Assembly: GCF_006874425.1 (NCBI RefSeq)
Contig: NZ_VIJZ01000001.1
Span: 496,001-560,000, forward strand
Reading direction: 5' to 3'
Source: Paenibacillus ottowii
Lineage (GTDB): Bacteria > Bacillota > Bacilli > Paenibacillales > Paenibacillaceae
Length of the DNA: 64,000 nt
The position numbers and the translations under genes were made by a program. Positions 17,367 through 27,378 of this stretch are shown one piece after another. The notes beneath the pieces were generated by a model, which saw only the letters and a program-made list of their open reading frames with translations, was not told where the DNA came from and made no database searches. The first letter of the stretch is position 1; the number at the start of each line of letters is the position of its first letter.

Positions 17367-17879
17367 TTGACGTGGATGTATATTGTGTGCGGAATTCTGC
17401 TGACGATTGCGCTGGTCACGGATTTAAGAAGCATGAAAATCCCTAATAAGCTTACAGTGCCTGGCATAGCAGTAGGCTTGCTGTTCAATACTCTGTTTGG
17501 GGGCTGGCACGGTTTTTTATTTGCTGTTGCTGGTCTTGGAACAGGCTTTGGATTCATGCTGATTTTGTACTGGATGGGAGCTATTGGTGCAGGAGATGTA
17601 AAGTTGTTCGGCTTAATTGGAGCATGGACAGGTGCTGCTTTTGCGTGGCAATCGGCTCTATATTCGATTTTTTTTGCAGGCATTATTGGTATAGGGATTT
17701 TACTATGGAGGAGAGAAACCATCATGAGATTGCGACGTGTGGCGTTTAATTTAGGAGGACTTTTCCTATTTCGTAGCGGCAAGGCGCTGATCAGTGGGAG
17801 AGAAGCGCATATCAGGTTTCCTTTTATGACGGCAGTCATTCCGGGGGTGGTCAGTGCTTATCTTTACTTCTTGTCATGA
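17367..17879 (+). CDS. tadV: Prepilin peptidase, A24 family (TadV/CpaA)
   Basis: Membrane aspartyl protease that removes the leader from Flp pilin and pseudopilins. At 170 residues with about five or six membrane segments, it is the short form without the methylase domain. Both catalytic aspartates are visible, in VTDLRSMKIPN and in the GxGD motif GAGDVKLF. The TTG start follows AAAGGGGAAAG; ATG 17376, three codons on, is the alternative. It completes the processing part of the operon. Confidence 0.85.
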   Translation: MTWMYIVCGILLTIALVTDLRSMKIPNKLTVPGIAVGLLFNTLFGGWHGFLFAVAGLGTGFGFMLILYWMGAIGAGDVKLFGLIGAWTGAAFAWQSALYSIFFAGIIGIGILLWRRETIMRLRRVAFNLGGLFLFRSGKALISGREAHIRFPFMTAVIPGVVSAYLYFLS

Positions 17880-17941
17880 CGTGTCCGCTTTGGGAGATCA
17901 TGCTACCTCAGGAAATAAGAAAGGGTTAAGGAGGTCATGAA

Positions 17942-19720
17942 TTGTTTGGTTTAAGCAGGGATTTTGCCCGGAATGGCGGGACCTTTATGATTCTAAACAA
18001 GGAAGGTGGGCTCAAGACCGATGATTTAAATTCTGTACAGACCAGAATGTTGACTAGTAATCGGATTCCTGGTCTGCTGGAACTTAGAATAAAAGAAGTC
18101 GATTTTCAGATCGAGTTACATTACGATATTTCGGGGAAACGTATGCTTTCCCAAGTATGGAAAGGTGGGAGTGTATCGACTTCTGATTTCTACCGAATTC
18201 TCTTTGAAGTAGCAGATACTCTTCATCGTAGTCCGCAATATATGTTAAATATCCGCCAGTTTATGTTGCACGAGGATTACATTTTTGTAAGCGGGTCGGG
18301 TACAAGGGAGACCGTCAGTTTAACCTATATTCCTTTGTGCAGTGTACAGTATCCAGAACAAACAGGCAGTTATTTTAAACAGATGATTATTCGTTTGCTG
18401 ACTCGTGTGGCTCACGCTCAGGGAGGATTTATACAGCGCATACTTGATCTATGCGATAGAAATGAATTTGAGGTGGGTGCGTTAAAGGAATTACTGTTGC
18501 AGGGGATGGCGGCTGGTGAACAAAGCGTAGGCGGTCAGGATGAGGATAAATCATCTATTCATTCCTCTCATACCCTACAGGGTAACTATACAGATCGTGG
18601 CGAAAGAACGTACAGGCAAGAGCACCGGGAGACTCTGCAGGAAATCCAGGAGCTTAAGCGGGTCAATCAACTCAAGCAGTCTATAAAACCTGAAGAGAAC
18701 GTCGAGGTAGGAACCGACGAAGAAATGGAAGATGCGGAGCCTAAATTGCAACAGTATAAAACATACATTGCTCTCGGATGTCTGCTCGCCTCGGCTATCG
18801 TTTGGCGCTACATTTATTTGGATCATCCAGAGACAGTGCCCTTGCTTATTTCAATTGTGCTGACTTTGGTACTTGTCGCTGTTGCTTATATAAGCTGGAT
18901 GGGGAAATTAGAGCGTAATCGAGCTTCAGCTCATCTTTATAGTGAAGCAGTTCCTGTATTGGATTCGGAATGGTTAGGAACCACACCTTCAGCACAACGG
19001 AAAAATGACCGTTATCAGGTAGATAAGTTGACTGGGTTTGTAGCAGGACGCCATCGCCAAGATAAACAATCCTTCGATTCGAGTGATCAAGGGCGGGAGA
19101 GCTGGCGTTGGACTCTTCCAAACTCAGAATCTAAAGGCGTGGGAAACCAAGCGGCGGGGGATCGAGAGAAAGTAAGTGCGAATTATGATTTACACGAGCC
19201 TTCGAGGAAAGGTATCGCGTGTGTAAATGAATTGGACGACAGTGATACCAGCGAGGCTTATTATAAGTCCTTATCCGGTGTCACGGAACTACTCAATACG
19301 ATGTCCAAGCAGGAAACCGTGCTGCTTCGTCCGGATCAAGAGATACAGAGTCCACCTAATCAGCATTCGCCAATTGCTTGCTTGGATCGTAAGTTGCCCC
19401 GAAGTGGAGAGACCGAGCGCATACGGTTGCAGCCAGACCAATTCGTTGGAGGCAGCTTTATCATCGGAAGAGATCCACAGTTGGTCCAGTTTGTAGAGCA
19501 CACGGATGGAGTCTCCCGTTCTCATATTGAGCTTTGCATAGTTGCAGGAGGACAAAACCATATGGTTAAGGATTTATCCTCGACGAACGGAACTGTGCTG
19601 AATGGAGAGCCTATGGTGCCTTATAAGGAGTATGCAATAAAGGAAGGAGACACTTTTAAAATCGCCGGAGTCTCTTATACTTATCGGTTGGACTCTTTTA
19701 AATCCTCCGATGCATCTTGA
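17942..19720 (+). CDS. FHA-domain membrane protein of the Tad locus (DUF6382-like N-terminus)
   Basis: A 592-residue protein. The N-terminal domain of about 200 residues resembles the DUF6382 region found with Tad loci in Firmicutes. It is followed by a charged linker, two transmembrane helices (about 280-325), a long polar linker and a C-terminal FHA domain with IIGRDP, VSRSHIEL and STNGT. FHA domains bind phosphothreonine, so the pilus machine may be under Ser/Thr kinase control; no kinase is encoded next to it. The TTG start has AAGGAGG 7 bases upstream. It is the last gene of the operon. Confidence 0.82.
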   Translation: MFGLSRDFARNGGTFMILNKEGGLKTDDLNSVQTRMLTSNRIPGLLELRIKEVDFQIELHYDISGKRMLSQVWKGGSVSTSDFYRILFEVADTLHRSPQYMLNIRQFMLHEDYIFVSGSGTRETVSLTYIPLCSVQYPEQTGSYFKQMIIRLLTRVAHAQGGFIQRILDLCDRNEFEVGALKELLLQGMAAGEQSVGGQDEDKSSIHSSHTLQGNYTDRGERTYRQEHRETLQEIQELKRVNQLKQSIKPEENVEVGTDEEMEDAEPKLQQYKTYIALGCLLASAIVWRYIYLDHPETVPLLISIVLTLVLVAVAYISWMGKLERNRASAHLYSEAVPVLDSEWLGTTPSAQRKNDRYQVDKLTGFVAGRHRQDKQSFDSSDQGRESWRWTLPNSESKGVGNQAAGDREKVSANYDLHEPSRKGIACVNELDDSDTSEAYYKSLSGVTELLNTMSKQETVLLRPDQEIQSPPNQHSPIACLDRKLPRSGETERIRLQPDQFVGGSFIIGRDPQLVQFVEHTDGVSRSHIELCIVAGGQNHMVKDLSSTNGTVLNGEPMVPYKEYAIKEGDTFKIAGVSYTYRLDSFKSSDAS

Positions 19721-19744
19721 GTAAAGATTAAATGAATATATGTT

Positions 19745-19779
19745 AAGAAGAGGCCTATTGTATTCTGGGCTTCTTTTTA
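19745..19779 (+). terminator. Terminator of the Tad operon
   Basis: AAGAAG-A-GGCC pairs with GGGCTTCTT and is followed by a T run. Confidence 0.75.
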
Positions 19780-19860
19780 TAAATAGATTACCATTCATAG
19801 GCCTAAAACGTTGCAGCTTAAAGATTTTACTTCATATATCTATCATCCACAGAATCCATT

Positions 19861-20775
19861 TTAACGCTGTTTGTGAGGAGAACGGAGTTCCTCTAGCGCT
19901 TCTTGCAGTGAAGGATAGTTAAACTTAAATCCGTGCTCCAGCGCTTTGCGCGGTATTACCTTTTGACCGTCCAATACAAGCGTGCTCATCTCACCCAATA
20001 GCTTTTGAACGAGAATGCCAGGAACGGAAAACCAGTGCGGACGGCGGTATACCTTAGCTACTGTTTTCCCGAACTGGTCGTTCGTCATGGGATGTGGTGA
20101 CGAAGCGTTTACTGCCCCGGAAATCTCGGGTGTATGGATACAATACGAGATCAGACGAACGATATCCCCAATATGAATCCAGCTCATCCATTGATGGCCA
20201 CTCCCTATTTTACCACCAATTCCGAAGACGTAAGGCATCTTCATGAGTGGGAAGGCTCCTTCTTTTCTGTCCAGCACAAGGCTGATGCGTAACTTAATTA
20301 GACGGGCATCGGCAGGATAGGCATTGGCAGCTTCCTCCCATTGCTCAACCACCTGGGACAGAAAATCTTCCGAACGACACGGACTTTTTTCGTCAAATGT
20401 TTCGGTCAGGGATGTGCCATAGGCCGCTACAGCCGAAGCCTGTATGATGACTTTTGGTTTTTTTTGCAGAGCATTCAACGCTTGAGCCAATCGGGCAACG
20501 GATTGCAGTCGTGATTGAAGAATTCTTTGTTTAGACTTGTTCGTCCAGCGCTGATTCAGCGTCTCTCCTGCTAAATTAACGACCGTATCCGTGCCCTCCA
20601 GTAATTCAGGCTTTTGTTTTAATTCGTTCCAGCTCATATATTGCAAGCGAGGGCTCTCTTCATGGCTTACCAGCGGCTTGCGGGTAATGACTTTCACGGT
20701 ATATCCGTCATCTAGCAGACTTTTGACCAGTGCACTCCCCACCAATCCAGTTCCTCCGCATACGATGATGTTCAT
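19861..20775 (-). CDS. TIGR01777-family NAD-dependent epimerase/dehydratase (YfcH-like)
   Basis: A short-chain-dehydrogenase-fold protein of 304 residues. The N-terminal nucleotide-binding motif is GGTGLVGSALVKSL. The TIGR01777 block VVNLAGETLNQRWTNKSKQ and the late DUF1731-type segment RKALEHGFKFNYPSLQEAL identify the family. Its substrate is unknown; plant and bacterial relatives affect cell division and plastid function. The ATG at 20775 is chosen because AAGGAGG lies 9 bases upstream; the reading frame continues a few codons further without a better site. Its neighbours on both sides are on the opposite strand. Confidence 0.88.
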   Translation of the reverse strand: MNIIVCGGTGLVGSALVKSLLDDGYTVKVITRKPLVSHEESPRLQYMSWNELKQKPELLEGTDTVVNLAGETLNQRWTNKSKQRILQSRLQSVARLAQALNALQKKPKVIIQASAVAAYGTSLTETFDEKSPCRSEDFLSQVVEQWEEAANAYPADARLIKLRISLVLDRKEGAFPLMKMPYVFGIGGKIGSGHQWMSWIHIGDIVRLISYCIHTPEISGAVNASSPHPMTNDQFGKTVAKVYRRPHWFSVPGILVQKLLGEMSTLVLDGQKVIPRKALEHGFKFNYPSLQEALEELRSPHKQR

Positions 20776-21039
20776 CCAGCCTATCCTCCTTCCCATTCAA
20801 AAAAATGTTCCTGTTATAAAATATAACCTTTTTTGCTAAAAAAACATCATGTTGAATGTATCTGTATACGCTACAGGAGGTTGATTTATTCTGATGTGTA
20901 CTTTGTTCGTATATTCCTTTTATGGAGTCATCTAAAAAAAGCTGCCATAAAAGCTATGTTGTTTGATTTCAATAATCACGTTAAAATGATTAAATTAAAA
21001 TAAGACAAGCATAACAGGATAAGGGGATGAATCAAAATC

Positions 21040-22167
21040 ATGCTGAAAATTGGTTCTCATGTGTCCTTCTCGGACAAGGGTCTGCTCAGCGCTACAAAAG
21101 AAGCGTCTTCTTACGGGTCCAGCTCGTTTATGATATACACGGGAGCACCCCAAAACACGCGCCGGAAGCCGATGGAGTCCATGTATTTAGAGGAAGGCAA
21201 GCAGCTGATGGCGGAAAAGGGAATGGAAGATATCGTGGTGCATGCCCCGTATATCATCAATCTCGGCTCTTACAAGGAAAATACCTATGAGCTTGCGGTC
21301 AGCTTTCTTCAGGAGGAAATCCGGCGTACACATGCAATTGGTGTGAGAAATATCGTGCTGCATCCGGGAGCTTTTACAGATAAAGATGCAGAGTACGGAA
21401 TTGGGCGTATTGCCGATGGTTTGAACGAGGTACTGAACGGTGTGAAGGAGACCGATGTCAATATTGCACTTGAAACGATGGCAGGCAAAGGCACCGAAAT
21501 GGGACGCAGCTTTGAGGAAATTGCCTCTATTATAGATAAAGTAGAGCGTAACGAACGTCTTACGGTTTGTATGGACACTTGTCACATTCATGATGCGGGC
21601 TATGATATTGTCAATGATCTGGACGGTGTACTGGAGCAATTTGACCGTGTTGTCGGCTTGGATCGCATCGCAGTTGTTCACATTAATGACAGCAAAAACC
21701 CAGTTGGCGCTCATAAAGACCGCCATACTCCGATTGGATCGGGCTGGATTGGCTACCAGACCATTCATAATGTGGTTCACCATGAAGCACTTCAAGGACG
21801 TCCGTTTATTTTAGAGACACCGTGGATAGGAAAAGAAGCTAAAACTCAGCGACCCATGTATGAGGTTGAGATCGCCTTGCTTCGTGGTAATGTAAAAGAA
21901 CGCTTTGGAGATGAGTTTTTGGGTCAGGTAGAGCAGCTGCATTCGTTTTTCAAAAAACAGGATGTGGATGTCCGAAAATTTGTGCTGGATACCTGGGCTC
22001 TGCTGAAAAATGATGCTAAAGCAAGAAAAGCAGATCCACGTGAGCCGCTGGAACGTCTGTATGACATGGTAACGGAAGCAGCGCTTTTTCCAGAGATGAG
22101 CGAAGAACACATTAATCAACGATTAATTGCCTGGTTTGCTGGTAGTCATTTGCCAGTGACGGTATAA
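21040..22167 (+). CDS. nfo: Endonuclease IV (AP endonuclease) with C-terminal extension
   Basis: Zn-dependent base-excision repair enzyme that cuts DNA 5' of abasic sites. All nine metal ligands can be placed: H68, H108, E145, D179, H182, H214, D227, H229 and E259. The catalytic core ends near residue 282, close to the usual 285-297 residue length. About 90 further residues follow, helical and charged, which standard Nfo proteins lack. AGGGG lies 14 bases upstream of the ATG, rather far, but the protein begins at the expected [10 protein letters not shown]. It is followed 10 bases later by the purU ribosome site and is probably co-transcribed. Confidence 0.95.
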   Translation: MLKIGSHVSFSDKGLLSATKEASSYGSSSFMIYTGAPQNTRRKPMESMYLEEGKQLMAEKGMEDIVVHAPYIINLGSYKENTYELAVSFLQEEIRRTHAIGVRNIVLHPGAFTDKDAEYGIGRIADGLNEVLNGVKETDVNIALETMAGKGTEMGRSFEEIASIIDKVERNERLTVCMDTCHIHDAGYDIVNDLDGVLEQFDRVVGLDRIAVVHINDSKNPVGAHKDRHTPIGSGWIGYQTIHNVVHHEALQGRPFILETPWIGKEAKTQRPMYEVEIALLRGNVKERFGDEFLGQVEQLHSFFKKQDVDVRKFVLDTWALLKNDAKARKADPREPLERLYDMVTEAALFPEMSEEHINQRLIAWFAGSHLPVTV

Positions 22168-22189
22168 GATAAGGGGGATGAATAGCCAC

Positions 22190-23089
22190 ATGGAACTTCA
22201 CGTAAAACATCAGCCAAATAGCACTTCATCTACACATGAAAACCGTGCGCGCATGCTTGTATCTTGTCCAGATGGACCAGGTATTGTAGCGACTGTGTCC
22301 CGCTTTTTGTATGAGCATGGAGCCAATATCGTTCAATCTGATCAATATACAATGGACCCGTCCGGCGGTATGTTTTTTATGCGGATTGAATTTGATCTGC
22401 CCAATTTGAGTGCAGCACTGCTGCAATTGGAGCAGGACTTTGTCGCTGTTGCCGAGCAATTCCGTATGGAGTGGACGATTTCAGCGGTCAGCCGCAAGAA
22501 AAAGCTGGCTATTTTTGTGTCCAAAGAAGATCACTGTCTGGTAGAGCTACTGTGGCAATGGCAAGCAGGGGATCTGGACGCGGATATTTCATTGGTGGTT
22601 AGTAATCATCCGGATATGAAGGAGTATGTGGAGTCCTTTGGCATTCCTTATCACCACATACCGGTGACAGCTGATACCAAGCCAGAGGCAGAGCGCCGTC
22701 AGCTAGAGGTCATTGGCGAAGAGATTGACGTGATCATTCTGGCCCGGTATATGCAGATTATTTCGCCCAAGTTTATTGAGCATTACCGCAACCGAATTAT
22801 CAATATTCATCATTCCTTTCTACCTGCTTTTGTGGGTGGCAAGCCGTATGCCCAAGCTTATAATCGCGGTGTAAAAATTATTGGTGCTACTGCGCATTAT
22901 GTAACCGAGGAATTGGACGGCGGTCCGATCATTGAGCAGGACGTACAGCGGGTAAGCCACGGAGATGATGTAAATGAGCTAAAACGGATCGGTCGCACGA
23001 TTGAACGGGTTGTTTTGGCAAGAGCCGTGAAGTGGCATACAGAGGATCGTATACTGGTTCATGAGAACAAAACGGTCGTTTTTAATTGA
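22190..23089 (+). CDS. purU: Formyltetrahydrofolate deformylase
   Basis: Hydrolyses 10-formyl-THF to formate and THF, balancing one-carbon pools and feeding formate to purine synthesis. An N-terminal ACT domain (VSCPDGPGIVATVSRFLYEHG) is followed by a formyltransferase-like domain with the catalytic stretch NIHHSFLPAF and IGATAHYVTEELDGGPIIEQD. About 300 residues is normal. ATG 22190 lies 12 bases after AAGGGGG; ATG 22178 directly touches it and adds only four residues, so the start is uncertain. It sits just after nfo. Confidence 0.95.
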   Translation: MELHVKHQPNSTSSTHENRARMLVSCPDGPGIVATVSRFLYEHGANIVQSDQYTMDPSGGMFFMRIEFDLPNLSAALLQLEQDFVAVAEQFRMEWTISAVSRKKKLAIFVSKEDHCLVELLWQWQAGDLDADISLVVSNHPDMKEYVESFGIPYHHIPVTADTKPEAERRQLEVIGEEIDVIILARYMQIISPKFIEHYRNRIINIHHSFLPAFVGGKPYAQAYNRGVKIIGATAHYVTEELDGGPIIEQDVQRVSHGDDVNELKRIGRTIERVVLARAVKWHTEDRILVHENKTVVFN

Positions 23090-23138
23090 ACTTCATATTT
23101 CAAAATGATGAAAACTTGTGAATACACATTTCGGATAA

Positions 23139-23176
23139 AACAAAGCCTAACTCATAATGGGCTTTGTTTTTTTTTT
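23139..23176 (+). terminator. Terminator after purU
   Basis: AACAAAGCC pairs with GGCTTTGTT and is followed by a run of T residues. Confidence 0.92.
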
Positions 23177-23478
23177 GTGGTGTTTGCGTCACAGGCCCCT
23201 ATATAAATTTTTTTGCGATTTTTCTTATTTTTTAAATGAGGTTGATACATAACGGGTATATTGATATGAGGGCTCAGTACAATTCGACAATCATCTTTAC
23301 AAACGATCTGGCAAACTTCCACGGCAAATGGTACAATACTTATGAGTGTATAAGTCATATTGAAACATTCAAGCAGATTCACTCACTTCAATAGTCTCTG
23401 TCTCTATATGGGACGGTGATATTGAAGAGTATGACCGAATGCAATTGACATACTTCATACAATATGAGGAGGCAAACC
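23177..23478 (+). other. Upstream region of tkt
   Basis: AT-rich leader with no convincing gene; a 76-codon opposite-strand frame here has no ribosome site. A weak promoter candidate is TGGCAA (23309-23314), 17 bases, TACAAT (23332-23337). If used, the tkt leader is about 135 bases; I see no known riboswitch in it. Confidence 0.4.
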
Positions 23479-25524
23479 ATGACTGACCAGAACCAAGCGA
23501 TTCAAAAGGATGAAAACTCCATGATCGACAATTTGTCCATCACAACCATTCGTACGTTGGCAATTGATGCCATCGAGAAAGCGAATTCAGGACACCCTGG
23601 TATGCCGATGGGCTCCGCGCCAATGGGCTACCAACTTTTTGCTAAAACAATGAACCATAACCCAGATCACCCTACATGGGTGAACCGTGACCGTTTTGTA
23701 CTGTCTGCAGGACACGGTTCTATGTTGCTATACAGCCTGCTGCACCTGAGCGGCTATGACCTGCCTATGGAAGAGCTGAAGCAATTCCGCCAATGGGGCA
23801 GCCGTACACCGGGTCACCCTGAGTTTGGACACACTGCTGGTGTAGATGCTACCACTGGACCTCTGGGACAAGGTTTGGCAATGTCCGTAGGTATGGCTAT
23901 GGCAGAAGCACAACTGGGTGCAACATATAATAAAGACGGATTTAAAGTTGTGGATCACTTCACATATGCTATCTGTGGCGATGGCGATCTAATGGAAGGG
24001 ATTTCGCATGAAGCCGCTTCGCTGGCTGGTCGCCTTCAACTGGGTAAGCTGATCGTATTGTTTGATTCCAATGATATTACACTGGATGGCAAACTTAATC
24101 TGTCCTCTTCCGAGAGTGTTGCCAAACGTTTTGAAGCATACAACTGGCAAGTGCTGCGTGTAGAAGATGGTAATGATCTTCCAGCTATCCAAAAAGCAAT
24201 TGAAGAAGCGCAAGCTGATGCAACCCGTCCTACGTTGATTGAAGTGAAAACAGTTATCGGCTACGGAAGCCCGAACAAACAAGGTAAAGGCGGACACGGC
24301 GGTACTCATGGTTCCCCGCTGGGAGCAGAAGAAGCCAAGCTGACTAAAGAATTCTACAAATGGGTATACGAAGAGGACTTCCATGTACCACAAGAGGTTC
24401 GCGAGCACTTTGCTAAAGTAAAAGAGCGCGGTATCGCAGCTAATAAAGCATGGGATGAACAATTCGCGAAATACAAAGCAGCTCACCCTGATTTGGCAGC
24501 TCAGTTCGAAACAGCTGTAAAGGGCGATCTTCCTGAAGGTTGGGATCGTGATCTTCCGAAATACTCTACAGAAGACAAAGCGGTTTCAACTCGCGTAGCT
24601 TCTGGTAATGCATTGAACGGATTGGCTCCAAATGTTCCTTTCCTGACAGGTGGATCTGCTGACTTGGAAAGCTCCACGATGACACATTTGAACAACCTGA
24701 CGAACTTTACGCCAGAAGATTACGCTGGCCGTAATATTTACTTCGGTATCCGCGAGTTCGGTATGGCTGCTGCGATGAACGGTATGGCGCTGCACCAAGG
24801 TGTAAAAGTATTTGGCGGTACATTCTTCGTATTTACAGATTATCTGCGTCCGGCTGTTCGTCTGGCGGCTCTGATGGGATTGCCTGTAACCTACGTTCTG
24901 ACTCACGACAGTATTGCTGTCGGTGAAGATGGCCCAACTCATGAGCCGATCGAACAATTGGCTTCTCTGCGCATTATCCCGAACTTGACGGTCATTCGTC
25001 CGGCTGACGGTAATGAAACTTCTGCTGCTTGGGCTTACACGCTGGAAAACAAGAAAAACCCGGTTGCACTGGTATTGACTCGTCAAAACTTGCCAATCCT
25101 GGCTGCTACTGCTGAACATGCACGCGAAGGAATCAAACGCGGTGCTTATGTGGTTGCAGATGCAACAGACGGCAAACCGGTTGCTCAAATTCTGGCTACA
25201 GGCTCCGAAGTACAACTGGCTGTTAAAGCACAGGAAGCATTGGCAGAGCAAGGTATTCAGGTTCGCGTTATCAGCTTCCCAAGCTGGGATCTGTTCGAAA
25301 AACAAGACAAAGCTTACAAAGATTCCGTTCTGCTGCCTGAAGTTAAAGCTCGTTTGGCTGTAGAAATGGCGTATCCACTGGGATGGGAAAAATATGTTGG
25401 CGACCAAGGCGACATTCTCGGTATCAGCACATTTGGCGCATCCGCTCCTGGTGACCGCGTAATTAAGGAATACGGTTTTACAGTAGAGAACGTGGTTAGC
25501 CGTGTAAAAGCTTTGTTGAAATAA
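23479..25524 (+). CDS. tkt: Transketolase
   Basis: Thiamine-diphosphate enzyme of the pentose phosphate pathway that moves two-carbon ketol units between sugar phosphates in the cytosol. At 681 residues it has the usual three domains. Visible motifs are [10 protein letters not shown] near the start, [13 protein letters not shown], the ThDP/Mg motif [13 protein letters not shown], and ESSTMTHL and [13 protein letters not shown] in the middle domain. The ATG at 23479 has GAGGAGGCA just upstream; an in-frame ATG at 23464 is part of that site. It has smooth, regular codon use typical of a highly expressed gene. Confidence 0.97.
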   Translation: MTDQNQAIQKDENSMIDNLSITTIRTLAIDAIEKANSGHPGMPMGSAPMGYQLFAKTMNHNPDHPTWVNRDRFVLSAGHGSMLLYSLLHLSGYDLPMEELKQFRQWGSRTPGHPEFGHTAGVDATTGPLGQGLAMSVGMAMAEAQLGATYNKDGFKVVDHFTYAICGDGDLMEGISHEAASLAGRLQLGKLIVLFDSNDITLDGKLNLSSSESVAKRFEAYNWQVLRVEDGNDLPAIQKAIEEAQADATRPTLIEVKTVIGYGSPNKQGKGGHGGTHGSPLGAEEAKLTKEFYKWVYEEDFHVPQEVREHFAKVKERGIAANKAWDEQFAKYKAAHPDLAAQFETAVKGDLPEGWDRDLPKYSTEDKAVSTRVASGNALNGLAPNVPFLTGGSADLESSTMTHLNNLTNFTPEDYAGRNIYFGIREFGMAAAMNGMALHQGVKVFGGTFFVFTDYLRPAVRLAALMGLPVTYVLTHDSIAVGEDGPTHEPIEQLASLRIIPNLTVIRPADGNETSAAWAYTLENKKNPVALVLTRQNLPILAATAEHAREGIKRGAYVVADATDGKPVAQILATGSEVQLAVKAQEALAEQGIQVRVISFPSWDLFEKQDKAYKDSVLLPEVKARLAVEMAYPLGWEKYVGDQGDILGISTFGASAPGDRVIKEYGFTVENVVSRVKALLK

Positions 25525-25618
25525 ACCACTGGAGCAGCAATTAGGAAGAGTTTGTCCATAAAGCAATGATCGTGTATTGCTGGCAAACGACCTACCTGAT
25601 CGTGGCAATCCATGTATT

Positions 25619-25660
25619 ACAAACAGTCGTAACCTGAGTAAGGCTTACGGCTGTTTGTTT
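25619..25660 (+). terminator. Terminator after tkt
   Basis: ACAAACAG-x-CGTAA pairs with TTACG-x-CTGTTTGT, with T-rich sequence after the stem. Confidence 0.8.
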
Positions 25661-25812
25661 CATACATTTGTATTTTGCGGAAAAATGTCTTTTGGATGAT
25701 CGTCTATAGAGTACACCGATACAGTGTGTATTTTCATACTGAAACTGGAATCCAAATTATGTTATGATGCACCATATTCATTCACCATTGAGAGCAGATG
25801 AGGGGATAACGA

Positions 25813-26127
25813 ATGACACAGTTCGATGGAGTAAGCGTAATTAAAAAAGCAAATGTTTATTACGATGGTCAGGTTACAAGTCGTACAGTTATCCTGGGTG
25901 ACGGTAGTAAGGTAACACTGGGGATTATGCTGCCGGGAACGTACGAATTCGGTACGGATTCCCGTGAGATCATGGAGATTTTGGCAGGGGATCTGAGAGT
26001 GTTGCTTCCAGGTTCCGAGGAATGGCTGGAAATACAAGGCACGTCAACCTTTCATGTACCTGCGAAGTCTTCCTTCAAGCTGGAAGTGCGAAGTGTAACG
26101 GATTATTGCTGTTCTTATCCTGAATAA
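25813..26127 (+). CDS. ppnP: Pyrimidine/purine nucleoside phosphorylase (PpnP, DUF1255 family)
   Basis: Small single-cupin enzyme that phosphorolyses various nucleosides to free bases and ribose-1-phosphate. The 104-residue sequence shows the family pattern: [39 protein letters not shown] and a final [20 protein letters not shown] precedes the ATG by 3-9 bases. It stands alone and faces a convergent dehydrogenase gene across a shared hairpin. Confidence 0.92.
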   Translation: MTQFDGVSVIKKANVYYDGQVTSRTVILGDGSKVTLGIMLPGTYEFGTDSREIMEILAGDLRVLLPGSEEWLEIQGTSTFHVPAKSSFKLEVRSVTDYCCSYPE

Positions 26128-26137
26128 TTAGCTGAAA

Positions 26138-26180
26138 AGGGTAAGAGCACTCAGGCTACAAGCCAAGTGTTCTTACCCTA
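26138..26180 (-). terminator. Strong hairpin between ppnP and the convergent dehydrogenase gene
   Basis: AGGGTAAGAGCACT pairs with AGTGTTCTTACCCT (one mismatch) around a 14-base loop. Read on the minus strand it is followed by TTTT, so it best serves the dehydrogenase gene, and may also stop ppnP transcription. Confidence 0.75.
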
Positions 26181-26228
26181 AAGCTGTGTCATCATTAACG
26201 CACAGCATTATGCTTACAAAGAAACGGC

Positions 26229-27128
26229 TTACTCAAGAGGCTGACCACCAATGGTGCGGCCAATCCATGCTTCGTATGTTTTTACGACGGCAGATAGATC
26301 CTCATCGCCGTAGCCTTGTGTTTGTCCGGCTTGAAACAAGCTTTTGGCTATGGACAACATGGGCGTAGGGATGGACAGGCTGTCTGTTAGTGAGGAAGCG
26401 AGCTTCAAATCCTTGAGCATCAGAGCAAGTGAGAACTGGTTGCTAAAATCATGCTCAATGATTTTGCGCCCTTTGAGGTCAGCGGCTTTGCTGCCTGCCG
26501 ATCCGAGCTGTACCAATTCTAGGAAGCTGTCTGCTGGAATGCCGGATTTAGCCGCGATAGCAAAGCCTTCAGCCAGAGCGAGGTTATTTATACCGACCAT
26601 CGTATTGTGAGCAAGCTTGGCTACGGCTCCGCTGCCATTTGGCCCCATATGGAGCACTTTTTTGCCCAAGGTATCAAAAACATCTGACTGTGCCGCAATC
26701 ACTTCTGCATGACCGCCGACCATGAACACGAGTGTTCCATCAACAGCGGCAGGCTTGCTGCCTGTTACGGGTGCATCAATGAAGGAACAGCCCAGCTTGT
26801 CCGCTTCAGCAGCCAGTTGTTTGACCAGCTCAGGTGAAATCGTGCTGTTGTCCATCACGGTCATACCAGCCGTAAGACCAGCAAACACACCGTCCTGACC
26901 GTAATAGACGTCACGTATTGATTGATCATCGCTGACCATGGTAATGACCAGGTGCTGCCCTTCGGCCGCTTCACGAGGGGTTGAAGCTGTACGTGCGCCT
27001 TGCTCTACCAAGGGTTCGCAGCGCGAAGCAGTACGATTATAAACTGTGACTCCGAATCCCTGTTTTAGCAGATTGGATGCCATCGGGGCGCCCATCGTGC
27101 CCAGTCCGATAAATCCGATGTTTTTCAT
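26229..27128 (-). CDS. NAD(P)-dependent beta-hydroxyacid dehydrogenase (3-hydroxyisobutyrate dehydrogenase family)
   Basis: A 299-residue oxidoreductase. The N-terminal Rossmann motif is GFIGLGTMGAPMASNLL. The substrate-binding signature is DAPVTGSKPAA, and the catalytic Lys lies in KLAHNTMVG. The all-helical C-terminal domain follows. The family includes 3-hydroxyisobutyrate, tartronate-semialdehyde and glyoxylate/succinic-semialdehyde reductases; the exact substrate cannot be read from sequence. AAAGGTG lies 8 bases before the ATG. Neighbours give no pathway context. Confidence 0.88.
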   Translation of the reverse strand: MKNIGFIGLGTMGAPMASNLLKQGFGVTVYNRTASRCEPLVEQGARTASTPREAAEGQHLVITMVSDDQSIRDVYYGQDGVFAGLTAGMTVMDNSTISPELVKQLAAEADKLGCSFIDAPVTGSKPAAVDGTLVFMVGGHAEVIAAQSDVFDTLGKKVLHMGPNGSGAVAKLAHNTMVGINNLALAEGFAIAAKSGIPADSFLELVQLGSAGSKAADLKGRKIIEHDFSNQFSLALMLKDLKLASSLTDSLSIPTPMLSIAKSLFQAGQTQGYGDEDLSAVVKTYEAWIGRTIGGQPLE

Positions 27129-27289
27129 TGCTAATCACCTTTCTTGTTGGAAGTTGCCGTCCGATGCAGATGCGAGTTCGGCTTGAATTGAATATTGAAA
27201 CAATTGTTCTATGTTTCATTGTAGCATGGGCATGCTAGCCTATCTACAGCAGGGTCTGACAAGGCACAGGACATATAGGTAACGCAAGC

Positions 27290-27318
27290 TTGTCAGGCTC
27301 AGCAAATTAAAGTATCCT
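27290..27318 (+). promoter_or_regulatory. Candidate promoter of pgi, overlapping an inverted repeat
   Basis: TTGTCA and TATCCT are separated by 17 bases. The -35 element lies in the right arm of an inverted repeat, CTGACAAG (27256-27263) and CTTGTCAG (27289-27296), which may be an operator. Confidence 0.45.
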
Positions 27319-27378
27319 ATTCCTAAGTCCTTATGTTCGTATTCTGGTCTTAGTAATACCAAACAGGAGGTTCCAAAC

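Noticed and set aside
21027-21290. 87-codon plus-strand frame starting 13 bases before nfo
   Set aside because: It lies in another frame across the conserved nfo start, and its product has no family look.
24586-25608. 340-codon minus-strand frame opposite tkt
   Set aside because: Typical antisense shadow of a highly expressed gene with biased codons; the translation has no family features.
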